Of a DNA stretch of 64,000 bases, positions 18,814 through 28,661 are shown piece after piece. A model generated the notes under the pieces. The model did not search any database. It saw only the letters and a list, made by a program, of their open reading frames with translations, and was not told the DNA's origin. The DNA is from Deltaproteobacteria bacterium (lineage in GTDB: Bacteria; Lernaellota; Lernaellaia; JACKCT01). Numbering within the stretch: the first letter of the stretch is position 1; each line of letters opens with the position of its first letter. The DNA lies in NCBI GenBank assembly GCA_027493875.1, contig JAOSJX010000022.1, positions 372,001 to 436,000 of the forward strand, in the 5' to 3' direction. A program made the position numbers and the translations under genes.

Positions 18814-19558
18814 CGGCCGCGCCGCGCGATCCCGAGGCCCGCATGAGCCTCATCGAACATCTCACCGAATTGCGCAAGCGGCTGATGATTTCCTTCGGCG
18901 CGATCCTCGTCGGATTCCTCGCCGCGTGGACGTTCCGCAAAACGCTTTTCGACCTGCTCATGGCGCCGATGATCTCCGTGATCGGCGCGGACCGGAAACT
19001 CATCTTCATCTCGCCGGCGGAGGCTTTCCTTACCTATCTCAAAGTCGCCTTCGTCGCGGGGGCGATCGCCGCGTCGCCGGTGATCTTCTGGCAGATATGG
19101 CAGTTCGTGGCGCCCGGTCTCTATAAAAAGAACGAAATTATTTCCTGGTCATCGTCTTCATCGGAAGCTTCTTTTTCGTCGGCGGATCGCTCTTCGGATA
19201 CTTCGGCGTGTTTCCGATCGGATTCGCTTACTTCATCAACGCCTTCGAAACGCAAAACATCGAGGCGCTCATCACGCTGCGGGAATATCTCAAGTTTTCA
19301 TTGAATCTTCTCATCGGTTTCGGAATCGCGTTCGAACTCCCCGTTTTCGTTTTCTTTCTCGCACGGATCGGCCTCGTGACGCCGCAATGGCTCTGGAAAA
19401 ATTTCCGTTACGCCGTTCTCGTGATTTTTATCGCGGCGGCGATCTTTACGCCGCCGGACGTCGTTTCGCAGATGATCCTCGGCGTGCCGCTGACCATTCT
19501 CTACCTGCTCGCCACCGGCGCCGCGTATCTCGTCGGCCAGCGCAAGAGCGCGGATTAG
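18810..19558 (+). CDS. tatC: Twin-arginine translocase TatC, frameshifted
   Basis: About 249 residues with six predicted transmembrane helices. MSLIEHLTELRKRLMIS is the conserved N-terminal signal-binding segment, and ISPAEAFLTYLKVAFVAG, ASPVIFWQIWQFVAPGLY and FGIAFELPVFVFFLARIGL are family hallmarks. A missing A near 19136 breaks the frame; the repair gives KNENYFLVIVFIGSFFFVGG. Exports folded proteins with twin-arginine signals. It is translationally coupled to the upstream tatA/B gene. A heptad repeat array begins 2 bases after its stop codon. Confidence 0.9.
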
Positions 19559-19560
19559 TT

Positions 19561-19616
19561 GGCGGTTTTTGGTTCTTGGTTGGTGGTTTTTGGTTATTGG
19601 TTTTTGGTTGTTGGTT
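19561..19616. repeat. Heptanucleotide tandem repeat, 8 units of NNNGGTT
   Basis: Eight consecutive 7-base units: ggcggtt, tttggtt, cttggtt, ggtggtt, tttggtt, attggtt, tttggtt, gttggtt. GGTT is invariant and the three other bases vary. On the other strand this is AACCNNN, the same consensus as the array at 50491-50545. It sits between the convergent tatC and TPR genes and the last codons of the TPR gene run into it. Confidence 0.9.
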
Positions 19617-20391
19617 GGCGGGCCGCATCCGCCGCTTCGACGGGCGGCGCGCTTTCGTGCGCACCGACGGCAAGACGTCCGTTGGCCATTTCGAGCAGAT
19701 GTTTGGCGTCCTCGTTGTTGGGGTCCTGCGATAAGACCTGCTTCCACACTTCGATCGCCAGCGAACGGCGACCGCGCGCCATGAGAAGCGACCCCAGAAA
19801 CACGCGCGCGGGCGTGTCGCCGGCCCGCTCGGCGAGCGCGCGGCGGCAATGCTCCTCCGCCGCCTCGTAGCGGCCGGCGGCCTTGTGCGCGTGCGCGAGT
19901 TTCACGCGGATGTCGGCGAACGTCGGCCGCAGCGCGAGGGCTTTGTCGTATTCTTTCGCGGCGTCGTCGAAGAGTTCCACCGCCATATACATGTCGCCCG
20001 TGGCCGCATGCAGGTTGGCGAGCTTGTTTTTCGAGATGGGGTCAGGCGCTTCGTCGAACGTGTCGGCGCTTTGCGTGAGTTCCTCCAAAATCGCGCGGGC
20101 GCGTTCGTAGCGCCCGAGATCCTGAAAGAGAATCATCAGGTTGACCTTGGCTTCCGTGTAATGCGGATTGAGTTGCAGCGCTTTCGCGAACAAGCGGATC
20201 GCGTCCGCGAATTTTCCCTTGTCGTGGTACACCGCGCCGAGCATGGCGTAGAGGTCCGCGTAGTCGCGGTGCGTTTTGAGGACGCGGACGAGGTGGCGCT
20301 CGGCCCGCGAAAGGTCACCGGCTTCGAACGCCTCCCGCCCGAGGCGGTAATCCGCGCGCTCCTCGGGGGTCATTTCCCGTTTGTTTGCCAT
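19594..20391 (-). CDS. Tetratricopeptide repeat protein
   Basis: 265 residues, no signal peptide. At least five TPR-type units, for example AIRLFAKALQLNPHYTEAKV, YDKALALRPTFADIRVKLAH and VWKQVLSQDPNNEDAKHLL, fill residues about 10-240. Start MANKREMTPEERADYR at 20391. The C-terminal tail (PTTKNQ) is encoded by the heptad repeat array, so the true stop may have been displaced by repeat expansion. A general protein-protein scaffold; partner unknown. Confidence 0.85.
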   Translation of the reverse strand: MANKREMTPEERADYRLGREAFEAGDLSRAERHLVRVLKTHRDYADLYAMLGAVYHDKGKFADAIRLFAKALQLNPHYTEAKVNLMILFQDLGRYERARAILEELTQSADTFDEAPDPISKNKLANLHAATGDMYMAVELFDDAAKEYDKALALRPTFADIRVKLAHAHKAAGRYEAAEEHCRRALAERAGDTPARVFLGSLLMARGRRSLAIEVWKQVLSQDPNNEDAKHLLEMANGRLAVGAHESAPPVEAADAARQPTTKNQ

Positions 20392-20426
20392 CGACGTGCT
20401 GCCTGGAACTCCGGGGGCATTGAAAC

Positions 20427-20460
20427 AAAAAGGCCCGCCCCCGGCAAGCCGGGGGCGGGC
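20427..20460 (-). terminator. Strong Rho-independent terminator after the Cys-rich lipoprotein
   Basis: Perfect 13-bp stem GCCCGCCCCCGGC / GCCGGGGGCGGGC (20433-20445 and 20448-20460) followed, on the minus strand, by a run of T. It ends the transcript of the 20487-20951 gene and insulates it from the TPR gene. Confidence 0.9.
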
Positions 20461-20486
20461 GCTCGGGTCGCCGCCAATTTTCAGGG

Positions 20487-20951
20487 TCAGGCCGGGCAGT
20501 TCTCCATGTTGCACTGCCCCATGCAGGCCTCGAAACCGGCTTCGCTGCCTTCGTCGGTGCAGTCGCAGGCGCACTCGAAAAGGCCGTCGTAGTCGGCGCA
20601 CTGTTCGGGGTCCTCGTCGGCCCACCAGTTCAGGCAGGTTTCCATTTCGAAAAAGAATCCGGTGTCGAGCATCCGTTCGCAGACGTCTTCCTCGGAGCAA
20701 ACGGGGTCGGATTCGGTTTCCCCGGTGTCGTCGTCCATCGTGTCGTCCGGCAGGGTGGTATCGTCGTCGGTGTTTTCGTCCTGCTCGTCTTCCATATCGT
20801 CCTTGGCGTCCTCGGCGGCTTCCTCGGCCTCCTCTTTCGCCTGCTTTTTGATTTCGTCTTTGATTTCGTCCTCGATGTCGCAGGCCGTCGTCGCAAAAAG
20901 GCTCGTCGCCAGGACCATCGCCGCCAGGATCGCCAGGGTTTGCTTCAACAT
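20487..20951 (-). CDS. Cys-rich acidic lipoprotein
   Basis: 154 residues. Signal peptide with lipobox (ATTAC, Cys24). Residues about 25-60 form a highly charged helix (IEDEIKDEIKKQAKEEAEEA). An Asp/Thr-rich linker follows, then a compact region with about eleven cysteines (VCSEEDVCERML, CLNWWADEDPEQCADY, ECACDCTDEGSE, CMGQCNMENC), which probably forms several disulfides. GGAGGA lies 7 bases before the ATG and a strong terminator follows. The Cys-rich ending resembles small domains found in myxobacterial-type lipoproteins. Function unknown. Confidence 0.75.
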   Translation of the reverse strand: MLKQTLAILAAMVLATSLFATTACDIEDEIKDEIKKQAKEEAEEAAEDAKDDMEDEQDENTDDDTTLPDDTMDDDTGETESDPVCSEEDVCERMLDTGFFFEMETCLNWWADEDPEQCADYDGLFECACDCTDEGSEAGFEACMGQCNMENCPA

Positions 20952-21032
20952 TGTCGTCTCCTCCATTCGGTTCGCCCGTTCGCTCGGGCCGTCTTACGAT
21001 CCTGATTCAACACCAGCGCCCCCGCGCCGAAA

Positions 21033-21046
21033 GTGACAGGTGTCAC
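21033..21046. promoter_or_regulatory. Palindrome in a divergent promoter region
   Basis: GTGACAGGTGTCAC has 6-base inverted arms around two central bases. It lies between the divergent Cys-rich lipoprotein and DUF1624-like genes, so an operator role is possible. No matching regulator is identified. Confidence 0.35.
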
Positions 21047-21125
21047 ACGGGTCCGGCCGACTTTTTCCGGGGTTTCGGATGACGAAAAAATGCAGTAATT
21101 AAAGGAGCTTCGGCTATTCACGATC

Positions 21126-22385
21126 TTGGCGCGGAGAGCCTTGTTGCCAGAAACCGCGACAAAAAAAATAGATGACCGCCGCCGCGATCTGGACTTTTAC
21201 CGCGGTTTTACCGTGGCGCAGATGGTGGCGGCGCACCTGCTCATGCATTCCATGGGGCATATGCAGGGCGATCAGGTCGCGCGGCTGTTTTTTTCTCTCC
21301 TACGCGTATCTCTTTTCCGCCGGCTTTCTGATGCTCTCGGGTGTGAACATCGAGTTCATTCTCGATCGCGCGGCGAAGCGCCCGGAGTTTCGCGTCACGC
21401 GCTTTATGGCTCTCTCGGCCTTCGGCCTTTTTTTCATGGGCTGGGGGTACAACCTGCTCGAAGGGACGGGGCCGTTCACGAGCGTCGTGCAGGCGATCGG
21501 CGTGGGCGTGTTCGTCACGTTCATCATGCTGCGCGTGGGGCTGCCGAATTGGGCGCTGCCGATCGTCTCGGCGCTCTGCCTCGCCAACTACTTTTTCGCC
21601 GTCGGCGCGCGGCTCACGCTTTCGCCCGACGTCGAGGCGAATTTCTTCTGGCACCTGTTCATCGGGCACGGCGAGATGACGCGCGAAGGGCTCCAAGCGC
21701 TCTGGCCGTCACCGTACTTTTTCTGCCTGTTCGGCATGATTCCGACGACGGGCTTCGTCATCATGGGCGTGTACATTGAACGCTTGCGCGGACGCGCCGT
21801 ATGGGTGTGGGGCGCGCTCATGATCGCGCTGACGGCCTGGTCCTATTTCCTTCCCGGCATCGAATACAACGCCGAGACGCACCCTCTGTTGCGCGCGGAC
21901 TTCCGTTTTCTCGTGCAGATTCTGCCGCTCTATACAGGGTGGCTCTACGTATTCCGCTACTGGTACCCGAAGGCGCGGCAGACGCGCTTTACCGAGGCGA
22001 TCGAGATGTTCGGGCGGCAATCGCTCGATTTTCTCATCTGGCACTGGATTCTGATCTGGCTGGTTTCCGTGACGACGTCGCCGTTGACGAAAATCGTCGG
22101 TTTCTCGCCGGCGCAGTGGATTCGTGCGGTCATCGTCGTCGCGTTCCTTTACCTGATTCTTCCCCGCTTCGACGCATGGCGGGCGCGCGTCTCGAAGAGG
22201 AAACTGTTTTTGCGTCAGATGTGGGCGGCGCTGTTGCTGTCGTTCTTCGTCGCGATCCTCGGCGCCGCGACGCACGCCGTGGCCCTTCGCCTCATCGCCG
22301 GCGGCGTCGCCGCCCTCGCCTTCATCCTCATGTACCCGGCGCAACGCGAAGCGTGGCGACGGTCGAGCGTGAAGGGGGAATGTAG
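21126..22385 (+). CDS. DUF1624/heparan-acetyltransferase-like polytopic membrane protein, frameshifted
   Basis: About 415 residues with around ten hydrophobic segments. The DLDFYRGFTVAQMVAAHLLMH start is the hallmark of the acyltransferase-like DUF1624 group; later segments include ALSAFGLFFMGWGYNLLEG, GMIPTTGFVIMGVYIERL and FGRQSLDFLIWHWILIW. The start is uncertain: a TTG at 21126 is in frame, while an AAAGGAG site lies near 21100. One extra T near 21292 (seven instead of six) breaks the frame. The stop is uncertain too; one added G near 22375 would end the gene at TAG 22383-22385, otherwise the frame runs on to 22581 through the neighbouring gene. Likely an inner-membrane acyl transfer enzyme. 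Confidence 0.65.
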
Positions 22386-22414
22386 AATTTCGAACGTGGA
22401 AGTGAGAAGCGGCG

Positions 22415-23560
22415 TTAAAGATCTTCGATACAGGCGTAGCCGTCGCGAAATACTATTTCCGAGTCGTCATCGTAGGGTATCGGTGTTTCATCAAGCTCGC
22501 CGGTCGTGCGTCGCGCTATTTCACGTCGCAAGGCTACGAGCGTCGCCCTGTTGCGGTTACGAACATCGAGTGCCTTTTTAAAAAGCACCCAATGCGACGG
22601 CATGATTAAGCTGTTCTTGATCGTTGTATAAACATTCGATTTATCCAAATGCTCATCTATTGTGGGCAAGTTTTCGTCACCACTTTCCGCCCATTTTTCC
22701 CAGAACTCGATGGCATCCATGTTCATTCCCAATATAGACCGCCGCACACTTCGCACGTACCAGTCCGGCGTCCATTCCCGCCAAGGCCACGTCTGCGGAT
22801 ATTCGTCGTGCTTCGCGTCGGTCATCCCCGTCAAGAAAGCTACCCCCTCCGCGTGCAGTGCCCGAATCAAGGAAGTCGTGGGATCCGACCGCTTCTCCAA
22901 CTCCGACTCCAACCGGCGAAGTTCCTCTTCCGATAGCTCTGGAAGCATTCGGAGCACGGCTATCTGCGCCATCCAGTGAATGGCGACGCCCGTCATGATT
23001 TGGAACGACTGGTTCGACTTGAATAAGCCTTGGTAAATCCGAATGACCGAATAGAGGAATTCCGGCTCATGGTGGCGAAGTGCTTGCGCGATCCAGATAT
23101 TGCTGACGTATCGAACACTGTAATAAGAGGAATTGCATTCGAAATCCACCGCCGCCTCACCAGGGAGAAGAAAACCGCTTTCTATCCCCTTTGTCAGCTT
23201 CCTTGGTCGCCGCGAGCGCTTCTTCGAGAAATTTGGGGTAGGAATCTAGAATCGACTCGTCATAAGGCAAGCAACCTTGAGCGCGGAATACTTCCGTCGC
23301 ATCCGGATATTTTTGGAAAATCGGCGAGAGCCGGTACGCGGCATCTTCCAATGCGTTCAAGTCGTCTTTCGGACGCATATTCAACTCGCGCATGATCTCC
23401 TTTCCCGTGGCTTCATACGCGTCGAGTTTTACCTGGTCCCAGCCAGGCATTCCCTCATTCCCATGAAATAAGATAAGAAAAGCCAACCGACCGCGGCGAT
23501 GATCGCCGACAAAAGGATCACGAGGACGGCGAATATTATTTTCCGTGTTCTTGACGCCAC
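22415..23560 (-). CDS. Membrane-anchored protein of unknown family, copy 1 of a tandem pair, frameshifted
   Basis: About 380 residues. One N-terminal membrane anchor (RKIIFAVLVILLSAIIAAVGW) is followed by a mostly helical extracytoplasmic domain and ends in DSEIVFRDGYACIEDL. It is homologous to the next gene upstream, which ends in NSRIVFRDGNVCIERD and has nearly the same length. The start is taken as GTG 23560, with no clear ribosome site. Two shifts (near 23468 and 23160) break it; single-base repair in short G and C runs restores continuity. Base composition is more AT-rich than its surroundings. I do not recognise the family. Confidence 0.6.
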
Positions 23561-23588
23561 GAACGCATGATAACCGATTTGCGCCGCG

Positions 23589-24737
23589 TTAGTCTCTCTC
23601 GATACACACATTCCCGTCGCGGAAGACGATGCGGGAGTTGTAGTAGTCGATGGAGGCGTTGGGGTCGCCGGGGCGGAGATCGCGGCGGTCGTCGTAGGAT
23701 ACGAGGGCGTCGATGACGGCGTTCGTGCGGTAGCGAGCGGAGATATTCAGGTCGAGAAGTGTGTCGACCCATGCAAGAGAAGTCATACCGAAAGGACTCC
23801 GTGCCTTAAGCGCGGCGAGTATATTCTCGCTCCGAGGCGGCGGTAAATTCGAACCTTCGTGCACCCAATTGTCGTACGCTTCAGAAAGCATCTTCATCGC
23901 GGCGAGGCGCGTCAAACGCTCGCGGCGCAAGAACCCGTCAATCGGCCCTGACAAAGGTTTCTCCCTTTGATGCTCGTGACCTTTCCGCGCGTTCGCGGAA
24001 TATTCCGCAAAAACAAATGCATCGACGCGTAGGGCGTTGAGGAACATGGCCACGGCGTCGGGGCGCGCACGTAACTCCGCAGCCAATGCATTTCGTTGAT
24101 CGCCCGAAAGAACCGGTAAGAGCCGAAAGATCGCCTTGTGTGTAATTTCCTCCAAACCTATCCCAATGCCTAAATGGTCGAGGTCCGGCGTTTCGATTGC
24201 ACCGCGTGACATTTTCAGCGCATCAAGAATCAACGTCACCGCCGACGAAACACGACCGGAATCGGCTTCACGAATGGCCCGATGGCACCACGCCAGAGCA
24301 ATATTTCGCGGGTACGCCTTAATTAAACCTCTGCTCCAGATCGTCATCTCGCTGTACACGGCAAACTTATCGAAAACGGCGTCCTGTACAGGTTTCGCCA
24401 AATCGACAATCTCGTCGACGATCGTCGCTTCGTCCGACAGCCGTTTTGGTGGGTACAATGGACATTCAGTTTCCGCAGGATGATTTAGTTTCTTCGACTT
24501 CGCCTCAAGCATGGAATTAATTGCGTTAACCGCTGTGATAACCGTCTCGACATCGTCACGCGGCCGGGCGCGGACCTCGCGGACGAGCGTGCCGCCGGTT
24601 TCGGCGTATTCCTCCAGAACTTCGGGCGGATCGTCGGGCAGGCGCAGGTAGGGGTAGAGATAGGAGCCGGCGGCGATGAGGGCGGCGGCGAGCAGCCCCA
24701 GGACAACGAATCGTGTGGCCCTCTTCTGGGAAGTCAT
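23589..24737 (-). CDS. Membrane-anchored protein of unknown family, copy 2 of a tandem pair
   Basis: 382 residues, intact. N-terminal anchor (VVLGLLAAALIAAGSYLYPYL), then a soluble helical domain with segments such as TVITAVNAINSML-like VETVITAVNAIN, AVYSEMTIWSRGLIKAYP and DALKMSRGAIETPDLDHLG. The end IVFRDGNVCIERD is shared with the downstream paralogue. The conserved single Cys near the C-terminus could pair between molecules. The layout (anchor, helical domain, short beta-like tail) is reminiscent of uncharacterised lipid- or peptidoglycan-facing proteins, but I cannot name a family. It is divergent from the GT2 gene. Confidence 0.7.
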   Translation of the reverse strand: MTSQKRATRFVVLGLLAAALIAAGSYLYPYLRLPDDPPEVLEEYAETGGTLVREVRARPRDDVETVITAVNAINSMLEAKSKKLNHPAETECPLYPPKRLSDEATIVDEIVDLAKPVQDAVFDKFAVYSEMTIWSRGLIKAYPRNIALAWCHRAIREADSGRVSSAVTLILDALKMSRGAIETPDLDHLGIGIGLEEITHKAIFRLLPVLSGDQRNALAAELRARPDAVAMFLNALRVDAFVFAEYSANARKGHEHQREKPLSGPIDGFLRRERLTRLAAMKMLSEAYDNWVHEGSNLPPPRSENILAALKARSPFGMTSLAWVDTLLDLNISARYRTNAVIDALVSYDDRRDLRPGDPNASIDYYNSRIVFRDGNVCIERD

Positions 24738-24774
24738 CGGCGCATCTTAGCGCGATCGCTTCGGCGCGTGTACA

Positions 24775-25789
24775 ATGCGCGCGCATGTCCGAGGCCGCCC
24801 GTTCCCCGCCGTGTCCGTGATCGTGCCGGTGCACAACCGGGCGGCTTTGTTGCGCGCGTGTTTGCGGAGTTTGTCGCTTCAGGATTTCCGCGATTTTGAA
24901 ATCGTTGTCGCGGACGATGCCTCCACGGACGATTCGGCGCGTCGCGGAGGCGATGGGCGCGGGGGTGGTGCGTCTCGCGCAAAACGCCGGTCCGTCGGTG
25001 GCGCGCAATGAAGCCGTTCGCGCCGCGCGGGGAAAATATCTCGCATTCACCGATTCCGACTGCACGGTACCGCCTTATTGGCTGTCGCGCATGGTTCAAC
25101 TGATCGAAACGCATCCGCACGCCGCGGAGTCAACGGCCTGTACTCGCACGACACGGGCGGCACGTTCATTTCGGATTTCGCGTTCCGGCTCGACCGCCAC
25201 AAGTTGGCCGCGTCCCCACCGACGATCGACGTCTGCAACACGAGCACGTTCCTCTGCCGGCGCGACGACTTTCTCGCCGCGGGCGGTTTTCCGCGCTTCG
25301 AAACGCCGACCGGTGAGGAAATCCGAGGGCGGGAGGACGCCGCGTTCGCGTACGCGCTGACCAAGGGCGGACGCGGTATTCTGATGGCGCGGGAGATCGG
25401 CGTCGGCCACCATTTTCGCGCCGACTGGATCGGCTTCCTCAGACAACAAGCGATGTTCGCCTCGCGCCTCGGCATCACGGCGTGGCGCACGCGGGATGGT
25501 TCAAGGATACGTCGTCGTTCGACCGGCGCGGGACGACGCTGCAATTGCTCGCGCTCGGGGCGGCGTGCGCCGCGGTGCTGGGGACGCTTTGGAAACCGTG
25601 GATCGGCGGATCGCTCGCCGTTCTTTTTTTCGGCGCGTTTTTGTGGCCGCAACGGGCGCTGACGCGCGAATACCAAAGCGTTGCCGGCCGAACGAAAGCG
25701 GTCATCGCGCTTACGCTGACGGGATTCACGTGGGCGCTCGCCGGGGCCTATGGTATCGTGCGCGGGCAACGTCTGGCGCGCAAAAATGA
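24775..25789 (+). CDS. Family 2 glycosyltransferase with C-terminal membrane segments, frameshifted
   Basis: About 335 residues. GT-A nucleotide-binding start (VSVIVPVHNRAALLRACLRS), DFEIVVADDASTDDS, AFTDSDCTVP (a DSD in place of DxD) and an acceptor region with EEIRGREDAAFAYAL (the ED motif). Then two C-terminal hydrophobic segments (LLALGAACAAVLGTLW, VIALTLTGFTWALAGAYG) place it at the inner membrane. About four indels (near 24945, 25128, 25480 and 25784) break the frame. Restoring one A at the last one makes its TGA overlap the ATG of the radical SAM gene. Probably adds a sugar to a lipid or surface polymer. Confidence 0.8.
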
Positions 25790-26885
25790 AACGCCTTGTT
25801 TACAATTACGCCAAGCGGCTCGTGTCGCCGTCGTCCGGCCCGACGAACCTGACGTTTTTCGTGACCGGCGCGTGCGCGTTTCAATGCAAGACCTGTTTTT
25901 ATTGGCACCATTTGAACGAGGCGGACAACGAGCTGACGCTTGACGAGATCGAGCGTCTTGCGCCGTCGCTCGCGGGATGTTCGTGGATCGCGCTCACCGG
26001 CGGCGAGCCGCTGCAGCGGCGCGATTTCGGCGGCGTTTTGGAGGCGGTCATGCGCAAAGCCCGCCCGCCCTACCTCACGCTCGTCACCAATGGATTTCAC
26101 CCGAAAAGACTCGAAGAAAGCCTGCGCAACGCGTTGCCGTTTCTTGACGGCGGCGTGCTGCGCGTCAGTGTTTCGCTCGACGGCGTCGGCGCGCTGCATG
26201 ACGAGATCCGCGGCGTGCCCGGAAGCTTGAGCGCGCGATCGAAAGTCTGCGCCTGCTGCACTCGCTCCGCCGAACGCACGCCGGACTTCAGGTGATGGTC
26301 TGCACCGTGTATCACCGTCACAATCAGCAACGGATCGACGAGATTCCGGAATATCTGGCGCGCGAAGTCGGGGACGTGGATTGGGATTTTCAGATGATTC
26401 GCGGAACCCCGCACGAGGCGTCGGCGGCCCAGGACGTGGACGTTTCGGGCTTTTTCGAGAAAAAGCGGCTCCACGCCGCTCGGGTCGCAAACCGGCCGCG
26501 GCCCACCGCCATCGAGCGTCTGATCGCCGAGAAGAACCGGGCGGTGGCGGTGATGTATTCGGAAAATTTTCGGCGCGAGCGGCGGCGCGACTGTCGGGCG
26601 GGGACGCGGCACGCGGTCATCCGCGAAACCGGCGAGGTCGTCTCGTGTGAGATTGGTGAGTTTTCGATGGGCAATGTACGCGACCACGGAATGGACCTGC
26701 GCCGCCTTTGGAACGCGGAACAAGCCGAACGAACACGGCGGAAGATTCGTGGGGACGGCTGCGCGTGCGTTCATGACTGCAATCTGACGACCGATCTGTT
26801 CTTCACGCGGGCCGGCCTTTCGGCGGCCGCCAAGGCGTTCTTTCCGGAGGCTTTAACCGCGTTCCCTCACCGTCCGGATAGTTGA
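25786..26885 (+). CDS. Radical SAM/SPASM-type protein, frameshifted
   Basis: About 366 residues. The 4Fe-4S motif is CxxxCxxC within FFVTGACAFQCKTCFYW, followed by IALTGGEPLQRRDF and RVSVSLDGVGALHDEIRG, all radical SAM features. The C-terminus has a second cysteine cluster (EVVSCEIGEF, GDGCACVHDCNLTTDLFF) that fits a SPASM or twitch auxiliary cluster domain. One missing T near 26228 breaks the frame. Enzymes of this type modify peptides, proteins or cofactors. Overlap with the GT2 gene suggests a shared pathway, perhaps surface glycan or lipid modification. No precursor peptide was recognised nearby. Confidence 0.82.
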
Positions 26886-26959
26886 CACCGCCTGGCCAAG
26901 CGCCGAATATTTTTCCTTTTTGCGCAAGGTATCTCCACCTTGCCGAGGGAGGATCGGGA

Positions 26960-28657
26960 ATGCGTTCGCTGTGGTTTGCGATGCTGCTGCTGTGCGTGCC
27001 GATGATCACGTCGGTCGGCTGCGGATGCGGCGGCGACGATGACGACGACAGTTCGGACGTCGACGACGACGCGGACGACGACACGAGCGACGACGACGAT
27101 ACCGCCGCGGACGATGACGACGATCCGCCTTTCTCCGTCCGCTGGGATTACCTGCTGGTCGACGTTCCCGCGCCGCCGGCGAACCCGACGACACTCGACG
27201 AAACGCCGGCGAGCCTTAACTACGTCCCCGTCTTTCGTTTTCGCCAGGAGACCGGCGACGCGCCGCCGCGCGCGGTCGAGGCGGTTTTGATTATCGTCGC
27301 CGGGTACACGGCGGGCGCCAATCAGATCCGGTCCATCGCGGAGGAGATGGTGACGCTGTCCGAAGGGGCGTTCGAGGTTTGGGTGCCCGACCGCCGCTTT
27401 CATCTTCTCGAAGACGTGGTTGGTTCCAACGCCGCGGAGGCCGCGGGCAATCCGTATCTGGCGTACGACTACTACTATAACGGTCTTGAGGTGAACGGCC
27501 GGACTTTTCAGGGCTACTTCGATCCCCGGTCGTCGGATTCGGCGATGATGAGCGAATGGGGACTCGATCAGGAAATGATCATTTACCGCCGCTTGCTCGA
27601 ACTGATCCCCGAAGAGGCGCGGGCGACCAACGTGTTCTTCGGCGGGCATTCGCGCGGGGCGTATTTCGCGCAGGCGCTGGCGGCCTACGAGTTCGAGGAC
27701 GGGAAGCTCGGCAATGACGAAATCGCCGGGTTGATCCTGCTCGACGGCGGGCCGCGCTACGAGCCGGACTACACGGAAGCGGAATATCTGGACGACATCG
27801 CGGGCATCCGTTCCGGCGATTTGCCGCGTACAACAAGCTTTTCGTTCTTTACGCCGGGGATGTACACGTTTCTGGAAATCTTTTCGATGGCCGCGGCGGA
27901 CGGGCTGGGCGATCCGTTCGACCCGACGCTCGGCCCCGACGGCGTTTTTCCGCACAACGGGCCGTTCACGGTGCTGCGTCCGTTCATGACGCGCTTTCAC
28001 GACGTGGGGCTGACGAACGAGGCGTTCGTCGGACTCGTGGCCGACGACGAATTCGGCCTGCTCGAAAACTTCCACGGCCATATGGGACGCATGACCGGCG
28101 GCGAGATCTGCCACGATTTTCTCGGCGATTTTCCGTGCGAGGACGGCGCCATGTATTCGTGGCTGGACTACAACGAAGTGGAGCCGCACGAGCTCATGAG
28201 CGTGCAAAAACTGATCACGAATATTTTCGAAGGGCCGTCCAACAACGCCGATCCGTACTACCCGGCGCGCATCGACATCGACTTTTACGTGGCGGACGTT
28301 CTCGAAACGGAAGGGACGTGGCGCGACGACTATTTCCGATTCCGCACGTCGCAAGTGGACGCGCCGGTTTTCGTGATGGGAACGCATCTCGTCGCCGACA
28401 CGGGCCTTATGGAACAGTACCGCGATCAACTCCCGCCGGTTCGCGGTTACGATATGCCGCGAACGGACATCGGTTTCGACATTCTCTACAAGGACGATTG
28501 GGAGCACATCGACGGACTTCAGGTGGAGCCGGAATATAACGATCTCTATACCCAACTCGCGGACTGGGTGAATACGTGGTCGAGCGGCGAGGTCGCCGTT
28601 CCGCTTTTCGGGACGCCTTGGGACGACGTGGCCGATCAGTACCCGCCGGAATTGTGA
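26960..28657 (+). CDS. Asp-rich lipoprotein with alpha/beta-hydrolase domain
   Basis: 565 residues, intact. GAGGGAGG lies 7 bases before the ATG. Signal peptide with lipobox (TSVGC, Cys21), then an Asp-rich linker to about residue 55. The remaining 500 residues form an alpha/beta hydrolase: AVLIIVAGYTAGANQIRSI after the first strand, the nucleophile elbow GGHSRGAYFAQALAAYEF (Ser near residue 229), LILLDGGPRYEP, and a late EHIDGL with a possible catalytic His. Likely an esterase or lipase anchored in the outer membrane. The lid region is long, with an apparent helical insertion of about 150 residues. The next gene is a second Asp-rich hydrolase. Confidence 0.85.
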   Translation: MRSLWFAMLLLCVPMITSVGCGCGGDDDDDSSDVDDDADDDTSDDDDTAADDDDDPPFSVRWDYLLVDVPAPPANPTTLDETPASLNYVPVFRFRQETGDAPPRAVEAVLIIVAGYTAGANQIRSIAEEMVTLSEGAFEVWVPDRRFHLLEDVVGSNAAEAAGNPYLAYDYYYNGLEVNGRTFQGYFDPRSSDSAMMSEWGLDQEMIIYRRLLELIPEEARATNVFFGGHSRGAYFAQALAAYEFEDGKLGNDEIAGLILLDGGPRYEPDYTEAEYLDDIAGIRSGDLPRTTSFSFFTPGMYTFLEIFSMAAADGLGDPFDPTLGPDGVFPHNGPFTVLRPFMTRFHDVGLTNEAFVGLVADDEFGLLENFHGHMGRMTGGEICHDFLGDFPCEDGAMYSWLDYNEVEPHELMSVQKLITNIFEGPSNNADPYYPARIDIDFYVADVLETEGTWRDDYFRFRTSQVDAPVFVMGTHLVADTGLMEQYRDQLPPVRGYDMPRTDIGFDILYKDDWEHIDGLQVEPEYNDLYTQLADWVNTWSSGEVAVPLFGTPWDDVADQYPPEL

Positions 28658-28661
28658 ACCG

